Below are positions 28,507-36,086 of a stretch of 36,086 nt of DNA, piece after piece. The notes below the pieces were generated by a model. It did no database searches. It had not been told where the DNA came from and worked only from the letters and a program-made list of their open reading frames with translations. Every line of letters starts with the position of its first letter. Within the stretch, counting starts at the first letter, position 1. The DNA lies in contig DBMM01000027.1 in the NCBI GenBank assembly GCA_002298925.1, forward strand, positions 1-36,086. The letters run 5' to 3'. The position numbers and the translations under genes were made by a program. This DNA comes from Geobacter sp. UBA698 (GTDB lineage: Bacteria > Desulfobacterota > Desulfuromonadia > Geobacterales > Pseudopelobacteraceae).

Positions 28507-30999
28507 TCAGATCAGGTCGCGCCGGCTGTGGCGGCAGACGTTTTCAGGTTGGATGCCCCAGATTTCACGGGCATATTCCGCTATGGTGCGGTCACTGGAA
28601 AACTTGCCCATACCGGCTGTGTTCAGGATGGATTTGCGGGCCCACTCACCCGGCTGCTGATAGAGTCGGTCCACTTCGTATTGACAGGTGACATAGGAAG
28701 CGTAATCGGCCAGCAGCAGATAGTTGTCTGATGCCAGCAGGTTGTCCGCAATCGGCTTGAACAGCTGTGGGGCTGCGGGTGAGAAGCTGCCGTCGGCTAT
28801 CATGTCGATGGCTTGTCTCAGTTCCTGATTGCGGGAAGCGTACTCCTGGGGACGATAGCCGGCGTTCTTAAGGCTTTTGACCTGTAGGGCGTTCATGCCG
28901 AAGATGAAGATGTTGTCGCGACCGACCTCCTCCATGATTTCGATATTGGCGCCGTCCAGGGTTCCGATCGTCAGTGCGCCGTTCAGGGCGTACTTCATGT
29001 TGCCGGTGCCGGACGCCTCGGTGCCGGCGGTGGATATCTGCTCCGAAAGGTCCGCGGCCGGAAAGATCATTTCAGCCAGGGAAACGCTGTAGTTGGGCAG
29101 AAAGACCACCTTGAGCAGCCGGTTTACGTCCGGGTCGCTGTTGACCAGGCTGCCCACGGCATTGATCAGCCTGATGGTCAGTTTGGCCATGTCGTAGGAG
29201 GGGGCGGCCTTGCCGCTGAAGATGACCGTGCGTGGGGTCAGGTCGCAGTCCGGTCTGGCCTTGATCCGGTTGTAGCGGGTGATGACGTGCAGCACGTTCA
29301 GCAGCTGGCGCTTGTATTCATGAATGCGCTTGGTCTGGCAGTCGAAGAGCGTGTCCGGGGAAACCTCGATGCCGGTCTGTTGATAAATCTGTTCGGCCAG
29401 GCGATGCTTGTTGACCTGCTTGATATCCAGCCACTGCTGCTGGAAATCCTGATCACCGGCCAGTTCGCGCAGCCTGCTCAGCTGGTCCAGGTTGGTGACC
29501 CACTCCTCTCCGATGCGGGAGGAGATCAGGTCCGCCAGCCAGCGGTTGGCCTGTTTCAGCCAGCGGCGCTGGGTGATGCCGTTGGTCTTGTTGTTGAAAC
29601 GCTCCGGCCACAGGTCATTGAAATCTCGGAAGAGGTCGTTTCTGAGAATCTGGCTGTGCAGGGCCGACACGCCATTGACCGAGTGGCTGCCCACAATGGC
29701 CAGATGTGCCATGCGGATCTGTTTTTCGCCCTCTTCGCCGATAATCGACATGCGCCGCATTTTAGTCAGGTCGCCGGGGAAACGGGCCGTAACCTCACTG
29801 AGAAAGCGGTCATTGATCCGGTAGATGATCTGCAGGTGCCGCGGCAGGATCGCTTCCAGCATGGGGACCGGCCATTTTTCCAGCGCCTCGGGCAGGATGG
29901 TGTGGTTGGTGTAGGCAAAGGTCCGGGTGGCGATTTCCCAGGCGGCGTCCCAACTAAGCCCTTTTTCGTCCAGCAGGATCCGCATCAGTTCTGGAATGGC
30001 CAGGGTCGGGTGGGTGTCATTGAGCTGGATGGCTACCTTTTCGGGCAGCCGGGTGAGGTCAGAGTGTTTCTTTGCGAAACGGTAGAAGATGTCCTGAACC
30101 GTGGCCGAGGAAAGGAAGTATTCCTGGCGCAGGCGCAGTTCCCTCCCCTCCAGCACGTGATCGGCCGGATAGAGCACCTTGGAGATGTTTTCCGAACGCA
30201 TTTTGGATTCGACCGCACCCACATAGTTGCCCTGGTTGAATGAGGATAGCTCGAAATCACGCGTGGACTTGGCGCTCCACAGGCGCATGGTGTTGACCGT
30301 GTTGTTGCCGTAACCGGGGATGGGCACGTCATAGGCCAGGGCCATGACATCGTGGGTGTCGACCCAGGAGTGGCGCTGCTCGCCCTGTTCATCGCGGTAT
30401 GCTGTTACCCGGCCGCCGTACTGGATCTTGTGCAGATGCTCCGGGCGGCCGAATTCCCAGGGGTTGCCGTAGCGTAGCCAGCTGTCAGGCGTCTCGTGCT
30501 GACAGCCATCCACGATGCGCTGATAGAACATGCCGTATTCGTAGCGGATGCCATAGCCGTAAGCCGGCAGCCCCATGGTGGCCATGGAATCCAGAAAACA
30601 GGCGGCCAGTCGTCCCAAGCCGCCGTTGCCGAGGCCGGCATCCCATTCGTGTTCCGCCAGGTCCCTGACGTCGATGCCCATCTCTTTCAGGGCCTCTTCC
30701 CACTGTTCCAGGGTTCCCAGGTTGATCAGGCTGTTGCCCAGGGTACGTCCCATCAGAAATTCCATGGAGAGGTAATAGACCCGTTTGGAGTCGTTGTTGT
30801 AATAGGTCTGCTGCGTGTCCAGCCAGCGCTCTGCCAGCATGTCCCGTACGGCATAGGCCAGGGCCAGATATTGGTCGGTCCTGGTGGCGGAGTACTTGTC
30901 CTTGACCAGGGTGTACTGGAGGTGCCGCAGGAAGGCCCTCTGCAAATCGGTGACAGCAGGTTTGCAGTCGTTATCTTCCGGAGTGTCTGCTGTGGTCAT
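28507..30999 (-). CDS. glgP: Glycogen/starch/alpha-glucan phosphorylase
   Basis: Releases glucose-1-phosphate from glycogen. The 830 residues match the standard length. Motifs: YYLSMEFLMGRTLGNSLINLG, NGGLGRLAACFLDSMATMGLPAYGYGIRYEYG near 130-165, and the PLP-lysine signature EASGTGNMKYALNGALTIGTLDGAN near 660. It leads the minus-strand operon glgP-rarA-SRPBCC-pfkA-corA-holin-like. Its 5' part and promoter are duplicated about 1.7 kb upstream, on the other side of a transposase element. Confidence 0.97.
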   Translation of the reverse strand: MTTADTPEDNDCKPAVTDLQRAFLRHLQYTLVKDKYSATRTDQYLALAYAVRDMLAERWLDTQQTYYNNDSKRVYYLSMEFLMGRTLGNSLINLGTLEQWEEALKEMGIDVRDLAEHEWDAGLGNGGLGRLAACFLDSMATMGLPAYGYGIRYEYGMFYQRIVDGCQHETPDSWLRYGNPWEFGRPEHLHKIQYGGRVTAYRDEQGEQRHSWVDTHDVMALAYDVPIPGYGNNTVNTMRLWSAKSTRDFELSSFNQGNYVGAVESKMRSENISKVLYPADHVLEGRELRLRQEYFLSSATVQDIFYRFAKKHSDLTRLPEKVAIQLNDTHPTLAIPELMRILLDEKGLSWDAAWEIATRTFAYTNHTILPEALEKWPVPMLEAILPRHLQIIYRINDRFLSEVTARFPGDLTKMRRMSIIGEEGEKQIRMAHLAIVGSHSVNGVSALHSQILRNDLFRDFNDLWPERFNNKTNGITQRRWLKQANRWLADLISSRIGEEWVTNLDQLSRLRELAGDQDFQQQWLDIKQVNKHRLAEQIYQQTGIEVSPDTLFDCQTKRIHEYKRQLLNVLHVITRYNRIKARPDCDLTPRTVIFSGKAAPSYDMAKLTIRLINAVGSLVNSDPDVNRLLKVVFLPNYSVSLAEMIFPAADLSEQISTAGTEASGTGNMKYALNGALTIGTLDGANIEIMEEVGRDNIFIFGMNALQVKSLKNAGYRPQEYASRNQELRQAIDMIADGSFSPAAPQLFKPIADNLLASDNYLLLADYASYVTCQYEVDRLYQQPGEWARKSILNTAGMGKFSSDRTIAEYAREIWGIQPENVCRHSRRDLI

Positions 31000-31094
31000 C
31001 TAGGTTTTCCTTCAACAGGATCTATAAAAGGAGGAAAGTATATAGATTACTCGGCATCATTACAAGGGGGAGGGGAGTGGCAGGGGAACAACGA
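30467..31094. repeat. 628-bp direct repeat, copy 1 (glgP 5' part plus promoter)
   Basis: Matches 32165-32792 at constant offset (1698) with about 4% differences in the coding part. It ends two bases before the left inverted repeat of the RAYT element. Confidence 0.9.
31037..31065 (-). promoter_or_regulatory. Promoter of glgP
   Basis: Read on the minus strand, TTGTAA, 17-base spacer, TATACT, 38 bases before the ATG. The stop codon of the RAYT gene (31047) lies between the two boxes, so the transposase reading frame runs into the glgP promoter. The same promoter is kept intact in the upstream duplicate. Confidence 0.72.
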
Positions 31095-32102
31095 AGCAGG
31101 TGGATGTTCCTTTCTATTTGACTGAACAAGTATTTCTTTTTTAAACTCTGGTCTCTTTTTCACTGTTTCAATTCCGCGCCGCAGGGCGATACTTACACCG
31201 GATGATGTAAGGTTCAGCTCTCTTCCAACCTCAATCCCCTTATACCCCAGTTCGCGAATTGCCAGACAAGCAACCACTCCCCGCGCTTCGGCAACCGGCC
31301 TTGCCTTGCCTGGAAGGACCATGCTGTCTTCAGGCAGGTTGAATGCAGTTGCCACCCGGGATATCAGTTCTGAAAGAGTAAGCGGAGTCGTAATCCTTTC
31401 ACGCAGGACCTCATGCTGCTGCAGCATATCAACAAACCCGCCGCTGCCCAATACTCTTTCGTCGAAATTCCCCCACTCTTCGATGTTAGCATATTTGGCC
31501 CTGCTCCTTTTTAAACCGCCACCAACAAGATCGTCCCTCTTCCCGGATGCAATACCATCGGCAAGAAATTTCCGGTATGCGGCGCGGGATGTGGCCACCG
31601 TATTGCCGAAGCGGGAAAGTATCCCGTACTGTTCCTGTTCTTTCAACTCCCTGGTTCCAGTCAGAACAGCATGGCCACTCCACGGATATTGCTCCAATTC
31701 TTCCAGGCTCTTCACAAGCCCGGCCCTTAAAGGGTTTATGTGTATGTAACGGACAAGCTCCAGCAGATAGGTTTCTTCTTCGCAGACGATAGATTTGTAG
31801 CGGTTCTGAAAGAGGTGGCCGGTGCGGCGGTTACGTCGGTTGAAATATACGGCGTAACTTGTCAGCAGACGTCGCATGAATGAGGCAAGAGTGTCTCCTG
31901 TTGGCATCAGCAACAGGTGAAAATGGTTTGGGATGAGAGCCCAGGCGTAGCATTTAACGCCGGTCTCATTGAGCAGAGCGGCAAATCGGTCGAAAAAATA
32001 TTTCCGGTCTTGGTCATCGTTGAATATTTCACGCTTTTCAATCCCTCGAACGATGACGTGCTGCAAAAGCCCTGGTATGTCCAATCTGGCGGCGCGTGGC
32101 AA
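31047..32102 (-). CDS. REP-associated tyrosine transposase (RAYT, Y1/HUH) 1
   Basis: A 351-residue HUH single-strand transposase-like protein. MPRAARLDIPGLLQHVIVRG is the usual start, and the HUH motif is in LIPNHFHLLLMP. The catalytic Tyr is probably in FQNRYKSIVCEEE, with the family motif LVRYIHINPLRAGLVKSL following. The C-terminal half contains a DnaA-domain-IV-like helix-turn-helix (about 255-325, ISRVATAFNLPEDS, ACLAIRELGYKG). The last ~15 residues are translated from the flanking glgP upstream DNA, so the native C-terminus was altered when the element joined this site. It is about 45% like the second RAYT. Confidence 0.88.
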   Translation of the reverse strand: MPRAARLDIPGLLQHVIVRGIEKREIFNDDQDRKYFFDRFAALLNETGVKCYAWALIPNHFHLLLMPTGDTLASFMRRLLTSYAVYFNRRNRRTGHLFQNRYKSIVCEEETYLLELVRYIHINPLRAGLVKSLEELEQYPWSGHAVLTGTRELKEQEQYGILSRFGNTVATSRAAYRKFLADGIASGKRDDLVGGGLKRSRAKYANIEEWGNFDERVLGSGGFVDMLQQHEVLRERITTPLTLSELISRVATAFNLPEDSMVLPGKARPVAEARGVVACLAIRELGYKGIEVGRELNLTSSGVSIALRRGIETVKKRPEFKKEILVQSNRKEHPPASLFPCHSPPPCNDAE

Positions 32103-32158
32103 GGTGGGAGTATAGATGGGAAACCTTATTTAGTCCAATAGAAAGGAGCGTCCCCAAG
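31097..32158 (-). mobile_element. RAYT element 1 with 26-bp imperfect terminal inverted repeats
   Basis: The left end (31097-31122, including TTCCTTTCTATTTGAC) and the right end (32133-32158, including GTCCAATAGAAAGGA) are inverted repeats with about 20 of 26 matches. They enclose one transposase gene. Both ends abut the copies of the 628-bp direct repeat within a few bases. Confidence 0.7.
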
Positions 32159-32164
32159 TATTGT

Positions 32165-32697
32165 CCGTAGCGCAGCCAGTTGTCCGGCGACTCGTGCTGA
32201 CAGCCATCCACGATGCGCTTATAGAACATGCCGTATTCGTAGCGGATGCCGTAGCCGTAGGCCGGCAGCCCCATGGTGGCCATGGAATCCAGAAAACAGG
32301 CGGCCAGACGTCCCAAGCCGCCGTTGCCGAGGCCGGCATCCCACTCGTGTTCCGCCAGGTCCCTGACGTCGATGCCCATCTCTTTCAGGGCCTCTTCCCA
32401 CTGCTCCATGGTCCCCAGGTTGATCAGGCTGTTGCCCAGGGTGCGCCCCATCAGGAATTCCATGGAGAGATAATAGACCCGTTTGGAGTCGTTATTGTAA
32501 TAGGTCTGCTGCGTGTCCAGCCAGCGCTCTGCCAGCATGTCCCGCACGGCATAGGCTAGGGCCAGATACTGGTCGGTCCTGGTGGCGGAGTACTTGTCCT
32601 TGACCAGGGTGTACTGGAGGTGTCGCAGGAAGGCCCTCTGCAAATCGGTGACAGCAGGTTTGCAGTCGTTATCTTCCGGAGTGTCTGCTGTGGTCAT
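32165..32697 (-). pseudogene. Truncated second copy of glgP (first ~177 codons)
   Basis: The first 177 residues are almost the same as intact GlgP; I count four changes (Leu to Met, Gln to Lys, Thr to Ser, Ser to Asn). After WLRYG the frame runs into the end of RAYT element 1 and stops at 32038, adding ~40 meaningless residues. The catalytic C-terminal domain and PLP site are missing, so it cannot be an active phosphorylase. Its promoter is intact, so a 219-residue fragment could be made. Confidence 0.92.
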
Positions 32698-32733
32698 CTA
32701 GGTTTTCCTTGAACGGGGTTTGAAATGCTGCAA

Positions 32734-32762
32734 AGTATATAGATTACTCGGCATCATTACAA
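32734..32762 (-). promoter_or_regulatory. Duplicate glgP promoter
   Basis: TTGTAA, 17 bases, TATACT on the minus strand, unchanged from the copy in front of intact glgP, although the leader bases next to it have diverged. Confidence 0.65.
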
Positions 32763-32796
32763 GGGGGGAGGGGAGTGACAGGGGAACAACGAGCAG

Positions 32797-32832
32797 CGAC
32801 ATTATCGGCGACATCATCGGGGACATTATTTG
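32797..32832. repeat. Three 12-base tandem repeats at left end of RAYT element 2
   Basis: CGACATTATCGG, CGACATCATCGG and GGACATTATTTG in direct succession. The third overlaps the left inverted repeat. Confidence 0.6.
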
Positions 32833-33852
32833 TCAATCAATGAGAGCAGCACAGGGGCGTCCTTCACCATTTTCTCCCCTCTGCCGGCTGCTACGCTGAC
32901 TCCAGCCCGACGGAGGTTCACGTACCTGCCGGCCTCGACGCCGCTATGCCCACCCTGGCGGACGGCAAGATAACAGATGACGCTCCTGGCATTCACGATC
33001 CTTGCCGCACGGACATTGAGTCGCAGTTCTTGCGGATCGACCCCGAAGTGGCGGCAGACCTTTGCCACAATTTCCTCGATCTCCATGCTCTTGGGGAATT
33101 TTAATTCAAGCTCCCGCCGGCCCCGCAGTTCCTCTACGAATTTTCCACTGCCGAGAACACGTTCGTCGTACGGCTCTTCGCCCCGCTCTCCCTTCAACTC
33201 CCTCGACATCCTTCGTCCGCCGCCGAGGTCGTTACGCTTTCCCAAAACGACACCGTCGGCAACAAAGAGTCTATATCGTCTTCTTGCTTCCCGCTTACCC
33301 TTGGAGAAGAGAGAAAGAATCTCATCAATAACCTGCCATTCCAATGCGGCCTTTCCCATTATGACCGAGTGACCGGACCAAGCGTAGCGGTCGAGGGCGG
33401 CAAGATCCTTTACCAGTCCCGCACGCAGAGGATTCAGATGGATATAACGAACCAGCTCCAGGAGATAGGCATCCTCTTCGCAGACAATGGATTTGTACCG
33501 GTTCTGGAACAGATGTCCCGACCGCTTGTGTCGAAGGTTGAAATAAACGGCATACCCGGTGAGCAGCCTGCGCATTAACGACGCGAGTCGAGTGTTCCGT
33601 GGACGGAGAAGGAGGTGAATGTGGTTAGTCATTAACGACCATGCGAGACATTCGGTACCGGTCTGGACGAGGAGTTTAGAAAGGGTCTGGAGGAATCGCC
33701 CCCGGTCGGCGTCGTAGAGGAAGATGTCGCAACGGTTCACACCGCGGACAATGACATGCTGCAAAAGGTCGGGGAGATCGAGACGAGCTGTTCTTGGCAT
33801 TTTGAAAAAATAGCAGTGAAAGGAGAGTTAGTCAACAAATAAACAATGTCCC
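32820..33852 (-). mobile_element. RAYT element 2 with short terminal inverted repeats
   Basis: GGGACATTATTT (32820-32831) and AAACAATGTCCC (33841-33852) are inverted repeats with 11 of 12 matches, enclosing one transposase gene. Boundaries are tentative because repeats continue on both sides. Confidence 0.6.
32826..33800 (-). CDS. REP-associated tyrosine transposase (RAYT, Y1/HUH) 2
   Basis: A 324-residue relative of the first RAYT. Start MPRTARLDLPDLLQHVIVRGV, HUH motif in MTNHIHLLLRP, likely catalytic Tyr in FQNRYKSIVCEED, and LVRYIHLNPLRAGLVKDL. The C-terminal part (about 240-310) carries the DnaA-like helix-turn-helix (IVAKVCRHFGVDPQEL, ICYLAVRQGGHSG). All motifs are intact. RAYTs normally process REP hairpins; the short repeats at both ends of this gene may be the local substrate. 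Confidence 0.88.
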   Translation of the reverse strand: MPRTARLDLPDLLQHVIVRGVNRCDIFLYDADRGRFLQTLSKLLVQTGTECLAWSLMTNHIHLLLRPRNTRLASLMRRLLTGYAVYFNLRHKRSGHLFQNRYKSIVCEEDAYLLELVRYIHLNPLRAGLVKDLAALDRYAWSGHSVIMGKAALEWQVIDEILSLFSKGKREARRRYRLFVADGVVLGKRNDLGGGRRMSRELKGERGEEPYDERVLGSGKFVEELRGRRELELKFPKSMEIEEIVAKVCRHFGVDPQELRLNVRAARIVNARSVICYLAVRQGGHSGVEAGRYVNLRRAGVSVAAGRGEKMVKDAPVLLSLIDK

Positions 33853-33895
33853 TGGAATGCCCCTGGAATGCCCCAACGTCCCTGGAATGCCCCCC
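33849..33895. repeat. Three copies of CCTGGAATGCCC at right end of RAYT element 2
   Basis: Copies begin at 33851, 33862 and 33881, in a C-rich stretch next to the right inverted repeat. Confidence 0.65.
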
Positions 33896-33944
33896 ATTGA
33901 CAGGCCATCCGATAATCCATTTTATGTAATCATCCGAAGCACAT

Positions 33945-33989
33945 AAAAACGCCGTGAGTACCCCTTAAATCCGGGCTCACGGCGTTTTT
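33945..33989. terminator. Bidirectional intrinsic terminator
   Basis: AAAAACGCCGTGAG pairs with CTCACGGCGTTTTT around a loop of about 17 bases, with A- and T-tracts outside. It closes the Rhs operon on the minus strand. Confidence 0.88.
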
Positions 33990-34020
33990 GTTGCGTAGAA
34001 TTTCTGCCCTCTCTGAGTTA

Positions 34021-34467
34021 TTACAGCCGGCTAAATAATTCCGAATTCAACCCGTCTAGACTTCCCTCAATTCCGCGATTAAGTTCAAGTACAACGTCAA
34101 GTCCACGCGACAGGTCGGGGTCTAATCGGACAAAGTACCGATCAGCAATAAAAAAAAGGGGAAAGCGTTTTGGTGCTGGGCCAATGATGGTCATGATCGT
34201 GCCTGCTGGCACTTCGCATTGAAATCCAACCTCGGGACCCGAAAACTGCACAGCAGTCAAAGAACCAAGCGCCGCTTGTTTGTTGAGCTGTCGATTGTTA
34301 AGCTTCAAATAAATACCACTTAAATACACGGGCCCGATGATTTTGTATCGTCCCCCAGGATGCGGCTGTTCACTTGAATAGCTGAGGCCACAGAAGATGG
34401 TGCAACTCATAGTGAATAGCATGAACATGGTAGTGGAGCGTACTATTGCAGAATTATTTATTTGCAT
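34021..34467 (-). CDS. Small exported protein, candidate immunity partner of the Rhs protein
   Basis: A 148-residue protein with an N-terminal hydrophobic signal (about 12-30, TTMFMLFTMSCTIFCGLSYS). Its mature part looks beta-rich (GRYKIIGPVYLSGIYLKLNN, VPAGTIMTIIGPAPKRF, FFIADRYFVRLDPDLSRGLDVVLELN). I do not recognise a family. It starts ten bases inside the end of the Rhs gene and is followed by a terminator, so the pair is a two-gene unit. In polymorphic toxin loci the gene at this spot usually encodes immunity; the signal peptide would place it in the periplasm. That role is inferred only from position. Confidence 0.6.
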   Translation of the reverse strand: MQINNSAIVRSTTMFMLFTMSCTIFCGLSYSSEQPHPGGRYKIIGPVYLSGIYLKLNNRQLNKQAALGSLTAVQFSGPEVGFQCEVPAGTIMTIIGPAPKRFPLFFIADRYFVRLDPDLSRGLDVVLELNRGIEGSLDGLNSELFSRL

Positions 34468-36086
34468 GGAGTTGGCTGCCTCGTTGGTTTCGGTTGATCC
34501 ATAATACCCAAGGTTCTTAACATTTCCACACCTACTGCTGTTATGTACGCAGGGATCATCGAAGGAATATTAGCCAGCGCGTCTGGAATGCCAACACTGG
34601 TAGCGCCATCAACAAAACCGTCATGCAAATCGCCAAACGTGCGTCCCGCTGGCACACGATCCTCAATAAATCGACTGATCGCGCCACCTGGTTCGACTAG
34701 ACTATGTTCGCGTCCGACGACAAAGTCTGTTTGCCAATCCTGCCTAAACCAGAAAAGCCCCCAAGGGTCTATGAAGTTAACCGGATTATTTTTGACATAC
34801 CCATAGAGATTAACATCCCCACCAGCAAAGCCAATCGGGTCTTTTTTGATATACCTTCCTATCTGCGGATTATAATCCCTGAAGTAGTTATAATTCAGCT
34901 CTGTCTCTGCATCATAGTACTGGCCTGGAAAACGGAGATTGTTCGTGACCGTGCCTGTGATCGTCGCTTCACCAAACGGCTTGTAATCCGCGCTCCAAAC
35001 TACAGCGCCTGTTGAATCGGTCAACTTCTGGGGCGTTCCCAGGTGGTCATTGTGGTAGTAGTAGGTATTTGCGCCTTCTATCTTCGCCAGCGGCTGTCCG
35101 TTCAGATAAACATATTCCGCCGTTGTTATGTTTGAGCTGTTTGATTCAGCGATGATCTGCCCGCTTTGACTGAAGTGAAAGATTGTTGTCACGCCATTGA
35201 CAACCTTCTTCACCCTTTGGCCGTTGCCGTTGTTAGTATAGCCTGCCGTGATTGTTCCGTCCACTACCTGGATCAGCCGCTGGTTCTGGTTGTAGGTGTA
35301 CTGCCGTGCGTTCTCGGTTGTGGTGTTGCCGTTGTTGTCGTATCCGAACGCTTTTCCGTTGGCACTGGTCAGCTTGTTGGTGTTTGGCTGATAGGTGTAG
35401 GTATTGGCCCCTTCCGTCTTCCTGTTTCCGACGCCGTCGTAGGTCCAGGCCAGGCTGCCCCAAATGCCGGTTGATGTGGCTGTGTCAAGGCGGTCCAGGG
35501 CATCGTAGGTGTAACTCTTGTTCTTCGTTGTGTCGAGGTTGTCGGTGATGGCTTTGACATTGCCGTTGGCGTCGTCTGTGTAGGTGAGGTTCATGACGGT
35601 TCCGGCGGTGATGCTTGCAATCCGGTACTGGTTGTCGTAGCCGATGGTTCCAATGATACCGTTGCCGTAGGTGAGGCCGGTTATCCCGCCGAATGGTTTA
35701 TACGTGATGTTTGTTGCCAGATTGGCGGCGTTGTTTAGCACCGATACGGGCTTGCTGTCCGAATAGCCGTAGGTGATGACCCGTCCACTCGGGTAGGTCA
35801 TGGTCTTGATATTGCCGTTCATGTCATACGTATACTGCGTCACATACGTCATTCCGTCGATGATCTTCGTTTCCTTAGCTATCTGCCCTTTCGGGGAGTA
35901 TTCGTAGCTAGTTGTTCCGCTGGTGTCGGTTAAGGTGCAGAGACGCCCCTTGCCGTTGATGCAGGTGTCGTATGCGTAGATTATATCGGTATCCGTGAGG
36001 AAGTCGATTTTCGTGAGCCGGTTGGCTGCGTCGTAAACATAGCTTGTTGTAACACCCTTGGCGTCTGTCTTTGTTTTAAGATTGCC
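34458..36086 (-). CDS. Rhs/YD-repeat protein with variable C-terminal tip (5' end outside window)
   Basis: The frame is open to the window edge (no stop up to 36086), so ~540 residues of a longer protein are seen. The first ~300 are YD repeats (YTYDALDRLDTATSTG, FGYDNNGNTTTENARQYTYNQNQRLIQV). They lead into the Rhs core end (YYYHNDHLGTPQKLTD, LRFPGQYYDAETELNYNYFRDY, GRYIKKDPIGFAGGDVNLYGYV, NPVNFIDPWGL). After DPWGL comes a ~92-residue tip (FWFRQDWQTDFVVGREHS...PTRQPTPCK) with a hydrophobic stretch (IPDALANIPSMIPAYITAVGVEML). In this family such tips are toxins released by cleavage near the DPxGL motif. I cannot assign the tip to a known toxin. Base composition is visibly more AT-rich than the housekeeping genes. 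Confidence 0.9.
   Translation of the reverse strand, partial: GNLKTKTDAKGVTTSYVYDAANRLTKIDFLTDTDIIYAYDTCINGKGRLCTLTDTSGTTSYEYSPKGQIAKETKIIDGMTYVTQYTYDMNGNIKTMTYPSGRVITYGYSDSKPVSVLNNAANLATNITYKPFGGITGLTYGNGIIGTIGYDNQYRIASITAGTVMNLTYTDDANGNVKAITDNLDTTKNKSYTYDALDRLDTATSTGIWGSLAWTYDGVGNRKTEGANTYTYQPNTNKLTSANGKAFGYDNNGNTTTENARQYTYNQNQRLIQVVDGTITAGYTNNGNGQRVKKVVNGVTTIFHFSQSGQIIAESNSSNITTAEYVYLNGQPLAKIEGANTYYYHNDHLGTPQKLTDSTGAVVWSADYKPFGEATITGTVTNNLRFPGQYYDAETELNYNYFRDYNPQIGRYIKKDPIGFAGGDVNLYGYVKNNPVNFIDPWGLFWFRQDWQTDFVVGREHSLVEPGGAISRFIEDRVPAGRTFGDLHDGFVDGATSVGIPDALANIPSMIPAYITAVGVEMLRTLGIMDQPKPTRQPTPCK

Larger units (their letters stand above)
32165..32792. repeat. 628-bp direct repeat, copy 2
   Basis: Partner of 30467-31094. 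It begins six bases after the right end of RAYT element 1 and ends just before the 12-base repeats that lead into RAYT element 2. Both copies lose similarity right after AACAACGA. Confidence 0.9.

Noticed and set aside
32038..32697. A separate 219-residue gene
   Set aside because: All but the last ~40 residues are a copy of the GlgP N-terminus; the rest is readthrough into the RAYT element, so it is a truncated pseudogene.

Overview
The window reads as chromosomal DNA from a member of the Geobacterales (Geobacter / Pelobacter propionicus-like Desulfuromonadia). The reasons are the gene order ftsH-folP-cdaA-ybbR-glmM, a FolP with a long N-terminal extension, several Geobacter-type GEMM-I riboswitches next to small c-type cytochromes, and a GC-rich composition. 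This assignment is inference; no rRNA marker is present.

Region 1 (1-13.4 kb) is housekeeping DNA. After the 3' end of an unknown plus-strand gene, a long minus-strand series runs from 13.4 kb down to 0.5 kb: lipoprotein-tilS, then from its own promoter ftsH-folP-cdaA-ybbR-glmM, then pdxJ-acpS-nnr-CBS-tsaE-lysC. Many neighbours overlap by 1-4 bases. The series covers cell-wall precursor supply (GlmM), c-di-AMP synthesis (CdaA plus a YbbR partner), folate, protein quality control, tRNA modification, B6, ACP activation, NAD(P)HX repair and aspartate-family amino acids.

Region 2 (13.4-23.6 kb) is the most interesting. Two tandemly duplicated units each carry a promoter, two consecutive GEMM-I aptamers each with its own intrinsic terminator, a third long hairpin, a short upstream ORF whose Shine-Dalgarno is separated from the start by a hairpin, a secreted single-heme cytochrome with a long Pro/Ala/Thr linker, a 3'-UTR stem-loop and a terminator. 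A fifth GEMM-I riboswitch controls a protein O-mannosyltransferase-like enzyme followed by a GtrB-like polyprenyl-phosphate sugar synthase. Convergent to these is an operon of a TolC-type outer-membrane protein with C-terminal SPOR-like repeats, a GtrA flippase and a second GT-C glycosyltransferase. My main hypothesis is a cyclic-dinucleotide-controlled system in which the Thr/Pro linkers of the cytochromes are O-glycosylated by the neighbouring enzymes. An A at the ligand-contact position of all five aptamers favours cGAMP as the signal.

Region 3 (23.9-31.1 kb) holds a small unknown protein and a minus-strand operon glgP-rarA-SRPBCC-pfkA-corA-holin-like protein, which centres on glycogen breakdown and glycolysis.

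Region 4 (31.0-36.1 kb) is accessory DNA. Two REP-associated (RAYT/Y1) transposase elements flank a second copy of the glgP promoter and first ~177 codons, so the first element is bracketed by 628-bp direct repeats. Beyond a bidirectional terminator lie an Rhs/YD-repeat protein, cut by the window edge, with a short variable tip and an overlapping small exported protein that may be its immunity partner.
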